Assembly (NCBI RefSeq): GCF_003626695.1
Contig: NZ_RBAH01000008.1
Coordinates: forward strand, 216,043 to 280,042
Length of the DNA: 64,000 nt
Reading direction: 5' to 3'
Source: Paenibacillus ginsengarvi
GTDB lineage: Bacteria > Bacillota > Bacilli > Paenibacillales > NBRC-103111
Shown here: piece after piece, positions 49,361 through 59,206 of the stretch
Layout: each line of letters begins with the position of its first letter
Position numbering within the stretch: position 1 is the first letter of the stretch
Program-made: the position numbers and the translations under genes
The notes under the pieces: generated by a model
Databases searched by the model: none
Told to the model about the DNA's origin: nothing
What the model saw: the letters and a program-made list of their open reading frames with translations, nothing else

Positions 49361-51979
49361 TCATAGATTAATCTGAGTTATACGATACCGATAACGGTCG
49401 AGATAAAGCTCCGAGGCATGATTCAAAGAAACAAGCACTCCTACGCTTTCACCCGTGCCGTCTTTAAAACTTGCTGGTACTTTATAGGTGACATGATCAT
49501 ATGGCGAAAAATCAAAATCCTTATCGATATAAGATGTGCCCGATAGTCCTGTGGCAATAATATCGTAACCAGGCTGGTTGTCTACCGCGCGATAAACGTT
49601 GTAAAGTAACTCTGGACTGCCGCACCAGCTGAGCAAAAGTGTTTTTTTATCCGCCTGGAGCCTGTCCGGAGCTTCAGCCGTTTCATAAGGTTTGATTCCC
49701 GTCAGGATATAGTTCATGCCAACTTCGGTTTCGAATGAGATTTTGTCAAACGTTTCCGTAGCAAAGTGCAGTATACCGTCACTTTCATCCATTAACACCG
49801 CAGTGCTAATGTTTTTACATTTCAATTTGCACGGACCGCCGCTGCGTGATAGAATCTCGATTCTGACTAAACAACCGTCTTTCCATTCAGCAGACACTTC
49901 AAAATTCCCTCTCGCTACAAGCCCGCTATAACTTCCGCTTCCCCATTCTCTGGGAATGGCGGGGAGTATTGCAATGTAAGTCTCGTGACTTTGCAGCAGC
50001 ATTTCTGCAACGCCGGCGGCACCGCCAAAATTAGCGTCGATCTGAAACACAGGCTTCCTACTCCACAAAAAACTCCACATATTCATCATGGTTTTCTTTT
50101 CGAGTAGAATGCGCAGGAGTGTATATGCGCGGTCACCCTCTCCGGTTCGTGCCCATGCGTTGAGTCTGTGCGCGACTCCCCAACCTGTCGAATCATCTCC
50201 TCGTTCGTTCAAGGCGAACTTTGCTGCATCAAGCCATGCCGGTGTATCAGAGTTGATTTGCGTCCCCGGGAACAGCGCGACCAGATGCGAGATGTGACGG
50301 TGCTTGTACTCACCGATCTCGCCATAGAGATTCTCCTCTGAATATTCCTTTATCTGCCCTGACCAGCCAATCTCAACAGGGGTGTAATTGTCGATCTGTT
50401 CCGACTGCACATCGACCGTATGATCTTTTTCACCAAGAAGCTTCGCGGCTTTTAGTAAATCCGCCCCATTCTCATACAACATCTGTTGGTCGAACGCACA
50501 TCCAACCGTATGATAGTATTGCGGATTCGAGCGCCATTTTCCGTTGATAATCTGCTCGGGGGAAGCGGAGAAGGATGCCAGATACTTCCCTTCATAATTT
50601 TTCACGGTCCTTGTCAAGAAACGACTCATACTGTGAAGTGCAGGATACGTGACATTTCGCAATATAGTTTCGTCTCGCGTGAAATCGTAATAATCCCAGA
50701 ACAGTTTAGTCGTGAGTCCTCCGGTTCCAGGTCCTGAATGGCCGCCCGGCGCCGAAATCTTATAGGGATAGCTTGAGGTCCCGATGGTCCAGCCGCATCC
50801 TCCTTGCTCCTCCGACCTATTCTCAGGGTTGTACGTTTCGATATACTTCGAAGCCATTAGTTCGGCACAAGGACGAAACGCTTCATTAAAATCTTGGTAG
50901 GGCTTGAACAGCTCTTGCAGGTTTGTGTTAAATACTGGCCAATAATTCATCTGTACGTTAATATTGTGCCAATAGCCACTGCCCCACGGAGACTGATCAT
51001 GGCAATTCCAGATCCCCTGTAGATTACTGGGCAATCCGCCATCGCGCGAAGAAGCGATCAGGAGATACCTTCCGTATTGAAAAAACAACACTTCCAGATA
51101 AGGTATCGCCGCGCCATCACGATACTTTTGCAACAATTCATCCGTAGGCAGACCCGGATGTTCACCGTCAATTTCTAAAGATACACGACCGAACAGGTTG
51201 GAATAATCCGTAATATGGCGTTCTTTCAGCAATGCATAATCCATGCCGGAAACGTCCGAAATAGTTTTTGAAACCTTAAGATGCGGGTCGATGTCGGATA
51301 GCTTTTTTTTCGGATCGGTTTCGAGAAATATTCCGCTGTCAAGGTTATAATTCGTCCCCGCGGTGAAAATCAGGATGGCGGAATCCGCGCCGGTCACACG
51401 AATCGTTCCATTTTCAGCCTCGATATTGCCGGTTTCCGTAATCACCTTGATTTGTCCCTCAAATCGTATAGGGTAGTAAAGCATTTTGCCCTTTATTTGA
51501 ATCGTGTCGCCAACAGATGTGACCTCACCCGTTTTTCCTCCGTCGTCACCGGGCTCCATTGCATAATTCTTGAGGTATGGAATATCAGGGCAAAGAACAA
51601 ACGACAGTGCACCAACTTTTGATGCGGTCAACCTAACGGCTATTATTTTATCGGGATATGAGGCAAAATACTCTCTCTCATAGTGAACGCCATCACAGTC
51701 ATAACAACAATAGGCAATGGCATTGTTCAGTGAAAGCCCTCTTTCATAACCGGACGTATCTTGGTGATCGAACTCCAAATAAATCTCGAGGAAATTGTTC
51801 AGCCCTCCGAGATTACCCGGATTTTGGAGCGAATTCTCGGTGATTTGGATTCTCTCTCGCTGCACGATGCCGAAAATATTCGCGCCGAAATAGCCGTTTC
51901 CAATCGGAAGCGATTCGTTCTGCCAACCATTTGTAGAGTCTTCGGCTGAAGTTTTGTAATTCAATAACAGTTCTTTCAT
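49361..51979 (-). CDS. GH95-family glycoside hydrolase (alpha-L-fucosidase/galactosidase type), cytosolic
   Basis: An 872-residue enzyme. The N-terminal domain (about 1-260, PIGNGYFGANIFG) precedes an alpha/alpha barrel with the GH95 hallmarks HNINVQMNYWP (catalytic-water Asn pair), SASPEQI (general-acid Glu region), HRHISHLVALFPG and QIDANFGGAAGVAEMLLQSH (Asp about 648). GH95 enzymes are inverting alpha-1,2-L-fucosidases or related alpha-L-galactosidases. A Fn3-like C-terminus follows (about 775-872). There is no signal peptide, so it acts inside the cell. The ATG at 51979 has GAGGTG upstream. It is the last gene of the sulfatase operon; DANFGG instead of DGNFGG is a small deviation. Confidence 0.9.
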   Translation of the reverse strand: MKELLLNYKTSAEDSTNGWQNESLPIGNGYFGANIFGIVQRERIQITENSLQNPGNLGGLNNFLEIYLEFDHQDTSGYERGLSLNNAIAYCCYDCDGVHYEREYFASYPDKIIAVRLTASKVGALSFVLCPDIPYLKNYAMEPGDDGGKTGEVTSVGDTIQIKGKMLYYPIRFEGQIKVITETGNIEAENGTIRVTGADSAILIFTAGTNYNLDSGIFLETDPKKKLSDIDPHLKVSKTISDVSGMDYALLKERHITDYSNLFGRVSLEIDGEHPGLPTDELLQKYRDGAAIPYLEVLFFQYGRYLLIASSRDGGLPSNLQGIWNCHDQSPWGSGYWHNINVQMNYWPVFNTNLQELFKPYQDFNEAFRPCAELMASKYIETYNPENRSEEQGGCGWTIGTSSYPYKISAPGGHSGPGTGGLTTKLFWDYYDFTRDETILRNVTYPALHSMSRFLTRTVKNYEGKYLASFSASPEQIINGKWRSNPQYYHTVGCAFDQQMLYENGADLLKAAKLLGEKDHTVDVQSEQIDNYTPVEIGWSGQIKEYSEENLYGEIGEYKHRHISHLVALFPGTQINSDTPAWLDAAKFALNERGDDSTGWGVAHRLNAWARTGEGDRAYTLLRILLEKKTMMNMWSFLWSRKPVFQIDANFGGAAGVAEMLLQSHETYIAILPAIPREWGSGSYSGLVARGNFEVSAEWKDGCLVRIEILSRSGGPCKLKCKNISTAVLMDESDGILHFATETFDKISFETEVGMNYILTGIKPYETAEAPDRLQADKKTLLLSWCGSPELLYNVYRAVDNQPGYDIIATGLSGTSYIDKDFDFSPYDHVTYKVPASFKDGTGESVGVLVSLNHASELYLDRYRYRITQINL

Positions 51980-52078
51980 TAACAAACACCTCTGCTTCTC
52001 AAATAGCGCAGACAATCTATCGCCGAAAGTCCGTTCGCTAACTTCATATTCTCCTAAACTGCAATCTTTTTCCCTATC

Positions 52079-53251
52079 TCACTCTGTATACCGAGGATCT
52101 CCGATCCGTTTGAACCTCTTGATCATCTCCGCCTCGAGCTCCTTGAGAATGTCCGGGTGCTGCTCGTACCGATTCTCGAGCTGATACGGGTCGTAAACGT
52201 TATCAAACAACAGTCGAATGTCTTGACCGTCTTTTCTTCTAACCACATGGGTGGCTTTTACAAATTCGCCTGGACCGTCTGCTGTTGCAAAAAACAGATG
52301 TGTCGGCTTATTGTTTTCGAATAAAACAAACGGCCTTTCCAAGCTGCCCATCATCTGTTCCGTTCCATCATCCCACCGGATTGTACGCGAATATGCTTTT
52401 TGCCCTTCAAGAGCTTCCCAATGCACGCCATCTTCCGATCTTGCGAAGATCCCCCCATGATATTCGCCACAAATATTGCCTTTCATATCCTTCGCAATCA
52501 TTTCATATCCGCCGGGCACCTGATAAATAAACGGATCCTCCAAATTAAATTTTTCGGAAGGAAAAATGGTCTCATCCGATAAAGCCTTATAGGGGCCCAT
52601 ATAATGATGGGCATGCGCCACTCCAAAAGACATCGAATGACTATGCAAAAATGCCGGGTATGGCTTTGTTTTGTAAGTTCTGGTCTTGTAAATTAGCAGT
52701 ACCGTGCCGTCTTCATGGATGCACGGTGCCGGATTGGAAGTGAAAAAGTTGTCAAACTTGCTAGGTCTAGGCTGCAGGATGGGGCTATCCATCCTACTCC
52801 AAGGACCATAGATGCTTTTTGAAGTAGCAATGCCTATCCGTTTATTGGAACGCGCCACAATACATCTGGGATCATTCAGATCATATGGTTCGGATGGCTG
52901 TACATCCGGGAACGGATGTGTGGAGCCCATGTAGTATAAAATGTACGTATCCTCGTGTTTTACAATTTGGGGGTTATGCGTGCTTCGTCCATCCCAATAT
53001 TCCGCTCCCCTGGAAGGCAAAACGACTTCTTCGAATTGGTAGGGTCCCTCGGGGATATCGGATACAGCTCGAACAATCTCGGAGGCGACGAGCCATCCCG
53101 GATGCATGGGCAGAGATTTGGGCCATCTGGATGCAAACATGTGATATCTGTTGTCGTCGCCCTTTATAACAGATCCGCACCAAACCCAGTAGCCCTCCAT
53201 TTTAAAGCCGCCATTTCGTGGTGCAGGCAGCATCTTTTCAATTATGTTCAT
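52079..53251 (-). CDS. Beta-propeller glycosidase (GH43/GH117-superfamily-like) with sulfatase-like tail
   Basis: A 390-residue cytosolic protein. The five-bladed propeller signs are seen at MEGYWVWCGSVIKGDDNRYHMFASRW, THNPQIVKHEDTYILYYMG, NPAPCIHEDGTVLLIYK, NLEDPFIYQVPGGYEMIAKD and GSLERPFVLFENNKPTHLFFAT, giving conserved acidic residues at blade starts. The last 35 residues (RLLFDNVYDPYQLENRYEQHPDILKELE...) look like the end of a sulfatase (LENDPYExxN-type segment). The substrate cannot be read. It lies 27 bases after the PL8 gene and before GH95 in the operon. Confidence 0.75.
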   Translation of the reverse strand: MNIIEKMLPAPRNGGFKMEGYWVWCGSVIKGDDNRYHMFASRWPKSLPMHPGWLVASEIVRAVSDIPEGPYQFEEVVLPSRGAEYWDGRSTHNPQIVKHEDTYILYYMGSTHPFPDVQPSEPYDLNDPRCIVARSNKRIGIATSKSIYGPWSRMDSPILQPRPSKFDNFFTSNPAPCIHEDGTVLLIYKTRTYKTKPYPAFLHSHSMSFGVAHAHHYMGPYKALSDETIFPSEKFNLEDPFIYQVPGGYEMIAKDMKGNICGEYHGGIFARSEDGVHWEALEGQKAYSRTIRWDDGTEQMMGSLERPFVLFENNKPTHLFFATADGPGEFVKATHVVRRKDGQDIRLLFDNVYDPYQLENRYEQHPDILKELEAEMIKRFKRIGDPRYTE

Positions 53252-53278
53252 AGGTCCCCTCCATGCGGAATTTTTGGA

Positions 53279-55744
53279 TTATAGAAGCTCCCGTACTTTC
53301 AAAACGACTGTTATGGGTTTGCCTATTTCAGGACTTTCTGGCAGTTGTATCGGTACGGCATGCCATTCATTCTCCATGACGATGCCCTCTCCACTGACCG
53401 GAATGGTCAAATAAATGACAAGCTCTTTTAAATGAACATCCTGGTAAGGATCGCTTACAGTTACAAACAATTCTTCTCCTTGTTGTTCCAACATAACAAC
53501 AGCAGGGTTGGAAACTTTCATTCGCAACGTATCAGCCTTGCATACGGTTTCATTTTCATAGAAAATGGCCTGAATGATGCTATTGTTATGATTTGCCACA
53601 GCCTGAAGTCCGGTCGTGTTGGAAAGGATTCTAACGGGATTCGACTCCAGATACGTTTGCGGTTCCTGATCGCCCGCGTACATGAAATAGGCGTACTTGC
53701 CATCTACTGGCGCTTGTCCATGGTTAATCCATATGTGGAATATGCGGCACGCCTCGTTTTCTACCCCGTGATTTGTAAAGTTCAGCAATTCCCAATGCGT
53801 TTGTCTTTCCTCCGCAAGTACGGTTACTTCCCCCGACGTATGTTCAGGAACTATCGCGTACAAAACCCCATTTTGCTTTACCCAAGGGATATCAGAGCCG
53901 GACTCGCGCTCTTTTACAGCTTCGCGTAAATAGTTTTGGTTCATCTTAAAAGTCTCTATGGAAAGCCTCCCAGCCTTACGGTATAAAATATCCGTTACCC
54001 AACTCGTCTGGTTGATCGCGGTCCGGATCTCGCCGCGTTGCTCGGGCTGCTTATCTGTTATCCCCGCCCCAAGGCAAACAACCGAATCATCCATAATAAA
54101 GTAACTTTTGTAAGCCTTTACACCAAAAATTCCTTTATTGGACCGATTATGCTCGATACCAGCTCCGTCCGCTTCGCTTCGATCGTCTTTCTCAAATACG
54201 AATGCCGCAGCCCCATTCTGATCTCGGGCAACGCCTCCTGCAAAGGGGTGAATACTGTTGTAACCTGACCAGTTCGTCTCGGGCACAAGCTCTGTCGTCT
54301 TGATATGGCGCGCCGTTATGCCGGGTAGTTGGGTCATTTCCCAAGCCCCTTTGCTATTTACCCATTCATCGCCGTATCGGGCTATAACATAAGAGCCGTC
54401 CGCTGTAAAAAAGTTAAGCTTATCCGCCATCGTATGGGCGAATTCTACGCCACTGCAGCGATTGGAAGCCATGTTTACGTAGATGTACAGCTCATCCGTT
54501 TTCTTGATCAGATCGTCATTGTTCCAGAAGTAGCGTACGCCATTGTAATATCCCGAAGGATATCCATCCATCTTTAGAATTTGTTTGCGATCCAGTAGCT
54601 CGTTCATTTCTTGCGACTGCTTCTCGGTTAATAAGGAACCGAAAGTTTCTACCAGCAGCTGCACGATATCGTAAAGATAGCCAAGGTCGTCCTTCGTCTT
54701 TCGCGTAAATATATGCCTAGACTGCATGGGGGCGTCAACGTCCTTAAAATGACTCCAGCTAATCCCCCGGATAAAGTTGATCAGCCAATCGACACTTTCG
54801 CATGTGCTCTCTCGCTCCCACGGTGTCCCTTTTAGTGCTTTGATTATCGTTAGACCGGACAGTACGCCTTCTCTCGGATAATGCCGGTTGTATGCTTGCG
54901 GACCATGACCCCATCCGAAGCCGTCAGCGCAAATCCCTTCATTCCAAAAAGACTCGTCTTTGTTGGTATGCGAGGTTGGCGTAAGAATATGGCTGCTCAC
55001 ATAAGCCAGAGTATCCACCATCTCAACCGATTGAAGCATCACCGCCGCATAAAATGCAGGACGATAGGTTAACGCATTGCCTCCCATCCACCAGGCATGT
55101 TTACGGAACCGCTCGGGACTAATCGGATGACGATCGGTGTGATCCCCCCGTTGCGGCAATGTCCACGCCTGAAGTGAGCAGCGGCGTAGCTGTTTGTGCA
55201 CACTGGCGGTCAAAGGGTCTTCAGCCGTTCCGTTCTCAACCGCTTCCATATCAGGAAGGAAGAAAAAGAAAAGGTTGGTAACTGCAACGGGAATGGCAAA
55301 AACCGAATCGTGAAATCGGGTCCATCCCAAATCCGTCCTGTCTGCTTCCCATTTGCAATAATGGGTGATGGCTTTAAAAATCTTGCTTTTCAATTGTTCG
55401 TCATCTAGCGGTTTTTCCTTAGCCAAATGGAACGGCTCCGAAATCGCCGTTAACCGCATAACGGCAACATAGGTGTTCTGGATGGAATCATCCAGATCCG
55501 CAAAGCGGCCATCTTCTCCCAAATTCGAAATGTAGCTGCCATGTTCGTTAAATTGCTCATAGACTTTGGTACGATACGGGACTCGTGCAATTCGCCTACG
55601 TAAGTTTTTTAAAGCGTGCTTTTTTTCAAAATATAATTCTGTTGTATTCGTGCTTAGCTTATGCACGCATTCATTGCAATCCAGGGTGCTGCTCCAATAG
55701 GACTCGGGTATAAGCTCCGTATTTAGGTTTGGATTCGTACTCAT
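53279..55744 (-). CDS. Polysaccharide lyase family 8-type enzyme, cytosolic
   Basis: An 821-residue enzyme with PL8 architecture: an alpha-toroid (about 1-390) with WMGGNALTYRP and the motif DGFGWGHGPQAYNRHYPREG, which supplies the catalytic His and Tyr, and a beta-sandwich part with NMASNRCSGVEF and FTADGSYVIARYGDEW. PL8 lyases cleave glycosaminoglycans (hyaluronan, chondroitin) or xanthan by beta-elimination next to a uronate. Typical PL8 enzymes are secreted; this one has no signal peptide, so it should act on imported oligosaccharides. GGGGG precedes the ATG. It follows the sulfatase by 43 bases. Confidence 0.8.
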   Translation of the reverse strand: MSTNPNLNTELIPESYWSSTLDCNECVHKLSTNTTELYFEKKHALKNLRRRIARVPYRTKVYEQFNEHGSYISNLGEDGRFADLDDSIQNTYVAVMRLTAISEPFHLAKEKPLDDEQLKSKIFKAITHYCKWEADRTDLGWTRFHDSVFAIPVAVTNLFFFFLPDMEAVENGTAEDPLTASVHKQLRRCSLQAWTLPQRGDHTDRHPISPERFRKHAWWMGGNALTYRPAFYAAVMLQSVEMVDTLAYVSSHILTPTSHTNKDESFWNEGICADGFGWGHGPQAYNRHYPREGVLSGLTIIKALKGTPWERESTCESVDWLINFIRGISWSHFKDVDAPMQSRHIFTRKTKDDLGYLYDIVQLLVETFGSLLTEKQSQEMNELLDRKQILKMDGYPSGYYNGVRYFWNNDDLIKKTDELYIYVNMASNRCSGVEFAHTMADKLNFFTADGSYVIARYGDEWVNSKGAWEMTQLPGITARHIKTTELVPETNWSGYNSIHPFAGGVARDQNGAAAFVFEKDDRSEADGAGIEHNRSNKGIFGVKAYKSYFIMDDSVVCLGAGITDKQPEQRGEIRTAINQTSWVTDILYRKAGRLSIETFKMNQNYLREAVKERESGSDIPWVKQNGVLYAIVPEHTSGEVTVLAEERQTHWELLNFTNHGVENEACRIFHIWINHGQAPVDGKYAYFMYAGDQEPQTYLESNPVRILSNTTGLQAVANHNNSIIQAIFYENETVCKADTLRMKVSNPAVVMLEQQGEELFVTVSDPYQDVHLKELVIYLTIPVSGEGIVMENEWHAVPIQLPESPEIGKPITVVLKVRELL

Positions 55745-55787
55745 ACATGTCCCCCTCTACTTCCGGCAAACTATTATTCCGATGAAT

Positions 55788-57266
55788 CTAGTATGCTTCT
55801 TTTGTCAACTCCTTAAAGCTTCCTCCCACAGGCTGACCTGGACCCACAGACGTAAGCTGACCAAAACCAGTGACTGGCTCGAGTGCTCCGTTCTTGTCCG
55901 GAATCACATAGTGACGAAACCAATCTCCAAGCTGAATGCGTAGGCTAGCAAGAATATCTTTGTTTGCAGGGTCATCGATCCGGTTCTTTGTCTCCTCCGG
56001 GTCGTTCTTCAGATCGTACAGCTCGTGTGGCCCATACGGATACCGGTGTATATATTTCCAATCCTTGCTGCGGATCATGCGAACCGGTCCATACTCGTCG
56101 AAAATGACGACATTGTTACGGCAAGTTTGTTCCTGCCCCTGCAGGAGAGGAAGAAAGGAGCGACCAGGCAGACTACTTTCATATGGATTACTGATTCCTA
56201 CATACTCAAGCAGCGTTGGGAATACATCGTATTGGCTGACCAATTCCTCGTTCGTTTGCCCTTCAGGTATGCATCCAGGATGCGAGAAAATAGCCGGCAC
56301 CTTTACCGAGGTATCGAACATATTCAGAGGCAGCGTCCCGTTCCCTTTCCCCCATATCCCGTGGTGTCCCATATTCATCCCATTATCGCTCATAAAAATA
56401 ATAAGCGTGTTGTCGCGTATGCCCATCCGATCCAGTTTGGCCATAATTTGTCCGATCCCCGTATCCATCGCTGTGATCGAAGCGTAGTAGCCACGCAACA
56501 ATTCTTTACGGCGTTCGCCGGTCCCTCGCGGTGCAGTGTTATTTTGATTCGGATGATACGGGAGTTCGGGAACAGACTCGAAAGGGCAGTCGTTATACAT
56601 CGACAAATAGGTCTCAGGGTGCTCGGAGCTCTCCCATGGCGAATGCGGCGCCGTATAATGGACGCTTAGGTAAAACGGCTGCTCACCGTTTTCGAATTCG
56701 TCAAGAAAACGGATCGCGTTCTCCGTAATCAAATCCGTAATGTATCGGTTTTCAATTTTCACTTCGCCTTCTTCCACAACATCCGGTTCCATATACGAGC
56801 ATCCTCCTCTCGCAATGGAATACCAATGACTGAATCCTTTCTGCGGAGTGGTGCTGTTGCCGAGGTGCCACTTGCCGCTTAACGCACATACATACCCATG
56901 GTTCGCGAGCAGCTCCGTATACGACGGAAGCCCTTTCAAATAATCGATTGAGATGTTTTCGTCCGCAAACACTCCCCTGTGCCGAATATCTTCAGGTAAA
57001 GGCTCCTTGTTCACGTTGCCGGACCGGATCCAATCGTGAACGCCATGCTGCGAAGGAATGCGGCCGGTAAGAATGGACGCGCGGGCGGGCGAGCATACAG
57101 GAGATGCGCAGAAAAAATGATCAAAACGCATACCTCTGTTTGCCAGAGCATCCAGATTCGGTGTAAGCACTTCCTTGTTACCAGCGCAACCAAGCGCCCA
57201 GGCCCCCTGATCGTCGGATAATATGAAAACAATATTAGGTTTTACCCCATTAGCATTTTTTGTCAC
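55788..57266 (-). CDS. Sulfatase (type I, formylglycine-dependent), cytosolic
   Basis: A 492-residue alkaline-phosphatase-fold sulfatase. The metal-binding SDDQG (17-21) and the modification motif C-S-P-A-R at 58-62, whose Cys58 becomes formylglycine, are intact, followed by ILTGRIPSQHGV and the KWHLGN motif. The C-terminal LYDLKNDPEETKNR segment is typical. There is no signal peptide. It should desulfate a sulfated saccharide inside the cell; the maturase (FGE or anSME) must be encoded elsewhere. The gene starts with GTG (GGAG upstream) and is first in the leftward operon, divergent from the 57414 regulator. Confidence 0.93.
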   Translation of the reverse strand: MTKNANGVKPNIVFILSDDQGAWALGCAGNKEVLTPNLDALANRGMRFDHFFCASPVCSPARASILTGRIPSQHGVHDWIRSGNVNKEPLPEDIRHRGVFADENISIDYLKGLPSYTELLANHGYVCALSGKWHLGNSTTPQKGFSHWYSIARGGCSYMEPDVVEEGEVKIENRYITDLITENAIRFLDEFENGEQPFYLSVHYTAPHSPWESSEHPETYLSMYNDCPFESVPELPYHPNQNNTAPRGTGERRKELLRGYYASITAMDTGIGQIMAKLDRMGIRDNTLIIFMSDNGMNMGHHGIWGKGNGTLPLNMFDTSVKVPAIFSHPGCIPEGQTNEELVSQYDVFPTLLEYVGISNPYESSLPGRSFLPLLQGQEQTCRNNVVIFDEYGPVRMIRSKDWKYIHRYPYGPHELYDLKNDPEETKNRIDDPANKDILASLRIQLGDWFRHYVIPDKNGALEPVTGFGQLTSVGPGQPVGGSFKELTKEAY

Positions 57267-57413
57267 AATCCCACTCCATCACTGTCACTTTGGTGTAGAC
57301 CATCACTCTCTTGTTAACCTTATTTTTTATGGTACTATAAGATCATGGGGACTGTATGCAACGATCACGCTCATTTTTATAACGATCCTGCCATATTTGA
57401 AAAGGTGATTCCT

Positions 57414-58289
57414 ATGAGTAATGCCTCCTATTCGACTAAAACGATCGTGCATACTCCGAGCGAGATGGCGAAAACTTTTTTGTTTTACGTTCAAGATCTT
57501 GGATGGTTCGAGTGTCGACCGGATTACCGGATACGTCGGACGTTTTTTCCGTATTCGATCCGATATGTGATTCGCGGCAAAGGATATGGGGTTTGGAGGG
57601 GGAAAACATATGAGGTTGGTCCCAATCAGATGCTGTTTCTGGACCTGACGGAGGAGCACGAGTTCTACGCTGATCCCGACGATCCGTGTAAAATTTATTG
57701 GGTCCGCTTCGGCGGCATGCAAACAGCCGACTATCATCGGCTGCTCGAATGCGACAAAAATCCGGTTCTTATCGCTCGAAACGCACGACTAACGAGGCAA
57801 CTGTTCGAAGAATTATTCGCGCTGTTCGAAGAATGTACACCTGGCTTCGAAGTGATGGCATCGTCTCATATAACCCGGATTTTGACGGATGCTACTATCA
57901 CACATATGGAGGGAAACGAATCACCGGATGGCGGGGCGTCTCTTCAATATCCGGAAACCGTTCATCAGGCGATTCGTTATATTAAAGATCGTCACCAAGA
58001 GGCCATAAAAATCGAGGACATAGCCAGTTATGTGCATTTAAGTCCCAGCTACTTTTCCCGCCTATTCAAGCGAGCGACGGGGTGTACAATCACAGAATAC
58101 CTCATCAAATATAGGCTGCGGATAGCGAAGGAGCTGTTAGCCGGAACAGAAGGCTCTCTAGGGGAAATAGCTCAAACAACCGGCTTTTGCAGCCAAAGCT
58201 ATTTTTCTAAAATGTTCAGACAGTTCGAAGATATGACGCCTTTTGAATACCGTCAATCGATAAGAATGGACCTTGCCTTCCAGACGTAA
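57414..58289 (+). CDS. AraC-family regulator of the sulfatase/PL8/GH95 operon
   Basis: A 291-residue protein. An N-terminal cupin sensor (about 20-150, with IRYVIRGKGYGVWRGKTYEVGPNQMLFLDLTEEHEFYADP) is followed by an AraC HTH (about 190-285: IEDIASYVHLSPSYFSRLFKRATGCTITEYL and YFSKMFRQFEDMTPFEYR). The ATG at 57414 has AAAAGGTGAT upstream. It is divergent from the sulfatase gene with a 147-base shared promoter region, the usual layout for a sugar-inducible activator. Confidence 0.92.
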   Translation: MSNASYSTKTIVHTPSEMAKTFLFYVQDLGWFECRPDYRIRRTFFPYSIRYVIRGKGYGVWRGKTYEVGPNQMLFLDLTEEHEFYADPDDPCKIYWVRFGGMQTADYHRLLECDKNPVLIARNARLTRQLFEELFALFEECTPGFEVMASSHITRILTDATITHMEGNESPDGGASLQYPETVHQAIRYIKDRHQEAIKIEDIASYVHLSPSYFSRLFKRATGCTITEYLIKYRLRIAKELLAGTEGSLGEIAQTTGFCSQSYFSKMFRQFEDMTPFEYRQSIRMDLAFQT

Positions 58290-58339
58290 CCTCTGAGAGA
58301 AAGTATAATTCTCGCTTAGCAACCGAATGAGCACCAACT

Positions 58340-58763
58340 TCATCACAGTGTGAATTTGTGCCTTTAAATAGGCGACCTCCAGACGCAGACGGTGCTCGAC
58401 GGACCGCTTCAATGACGTTAGCAGTTGAATGCGCGCTTTCAGCTCGAGCGCATCGACCGGCTTGGCGACGTAATCGTCTGCACCAGCATAAAAGCCGGCA
58501 TAGACGTCGGCCGGCACGCTGCGCGCCGTCAGCAGTAAAACGGGCAGCTCCGACACGGAGAAACGCTCCCGTACGATTCTCGTCAGCTCATAGCCTGACA
58601 TATGTGGCATCATGACATCGACGATCAACAGATCCCACGGTTCCGCATCGAGCAGCGCCACAGCCTCACGCCCGGATAAAGCCGTCTATACGCGACAATG
58701 ATCTCCCGCCAGCATGCCGGACAGCACCTTCAAATTGACAGGATCGTCGTCGACCGCCAATGG
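58340..58763 (-). pseudogene. Receiver-domain fragment of a hybrid sensor kinase, with a stop codon
   Basis: On the minus strand the frame reads PLAVDDDPVNLKVLSGMLAG, then DHCRV, TAG, then TALSGREAVALLDAEPWDLL and IVDVMMPHMSGYELTRIVRE. The TAG (a tyrosine- or similar-to-stop change) interrupts the receiver domain. After AKPVDALELKARIQLLTSLK the homology fades near EVAYLKAQI, where an intact protein would continue into a kinase HisKA-like core. Both ends are lost. A relic; the last clear residue is near 58340. Confidence 0.7.
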
Positions 58764-58778
58764 TTGTCCGCTCGCCCG

Positions 58779-59063
58779 CTATCGGAATCCTATGCATCGG
58801 ATTGAGAGTGCTTTTGTGTCATTTACAACGTTCGATCCGTGCTCCCGGGATCGTTCGTTCCCCATCCGCTGCTGGCAAAACACGCAAACCGCTAGAATCT
58901 GCTCGGCTTCATAGCACGAGTCCGTTTGCCCTCTTCTGAGTTCGCGGGCGATGGAGGAGTGATGAAGACCAAGATGCTGGCCAATGGCTCTCGTCGACCA
59001 GCCAAGCCGATACAAAGTCTCTAGTTGTCCACGTTCGACTATGCTAAGATGGGAGTAGCTCAT
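58779..59063 (-). pseudogene. IS30-family transposase N-terminal fragment
   Basis: On the minus strand, MSYSHLSIVERGQLETLYRLGWSTRAIGQHLGLHHSSIARELRRG is the IS30 N-terminal HTH. After about 50 residues the match is lost (AVCVFCQQRMGNERSREHG), so the rest of the transposase is gone. It directly abuts the receiver-domain relic, suggesting an insertion followed by deletion. Confidence 0.75.
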
Positions 59064-59206
59064 GATGGGTTCTCCTGTAGAAATGGTGTTGTGGTGACTT
59101 CCATTTTACACGAATCCATTCATGGGCTTCTTTGTTTTTAGCTGTCGCACTCCATATTACAATCCGTCAAATAATAATTACTATAACTCAATTCGTATTC
59201 AAGCGA

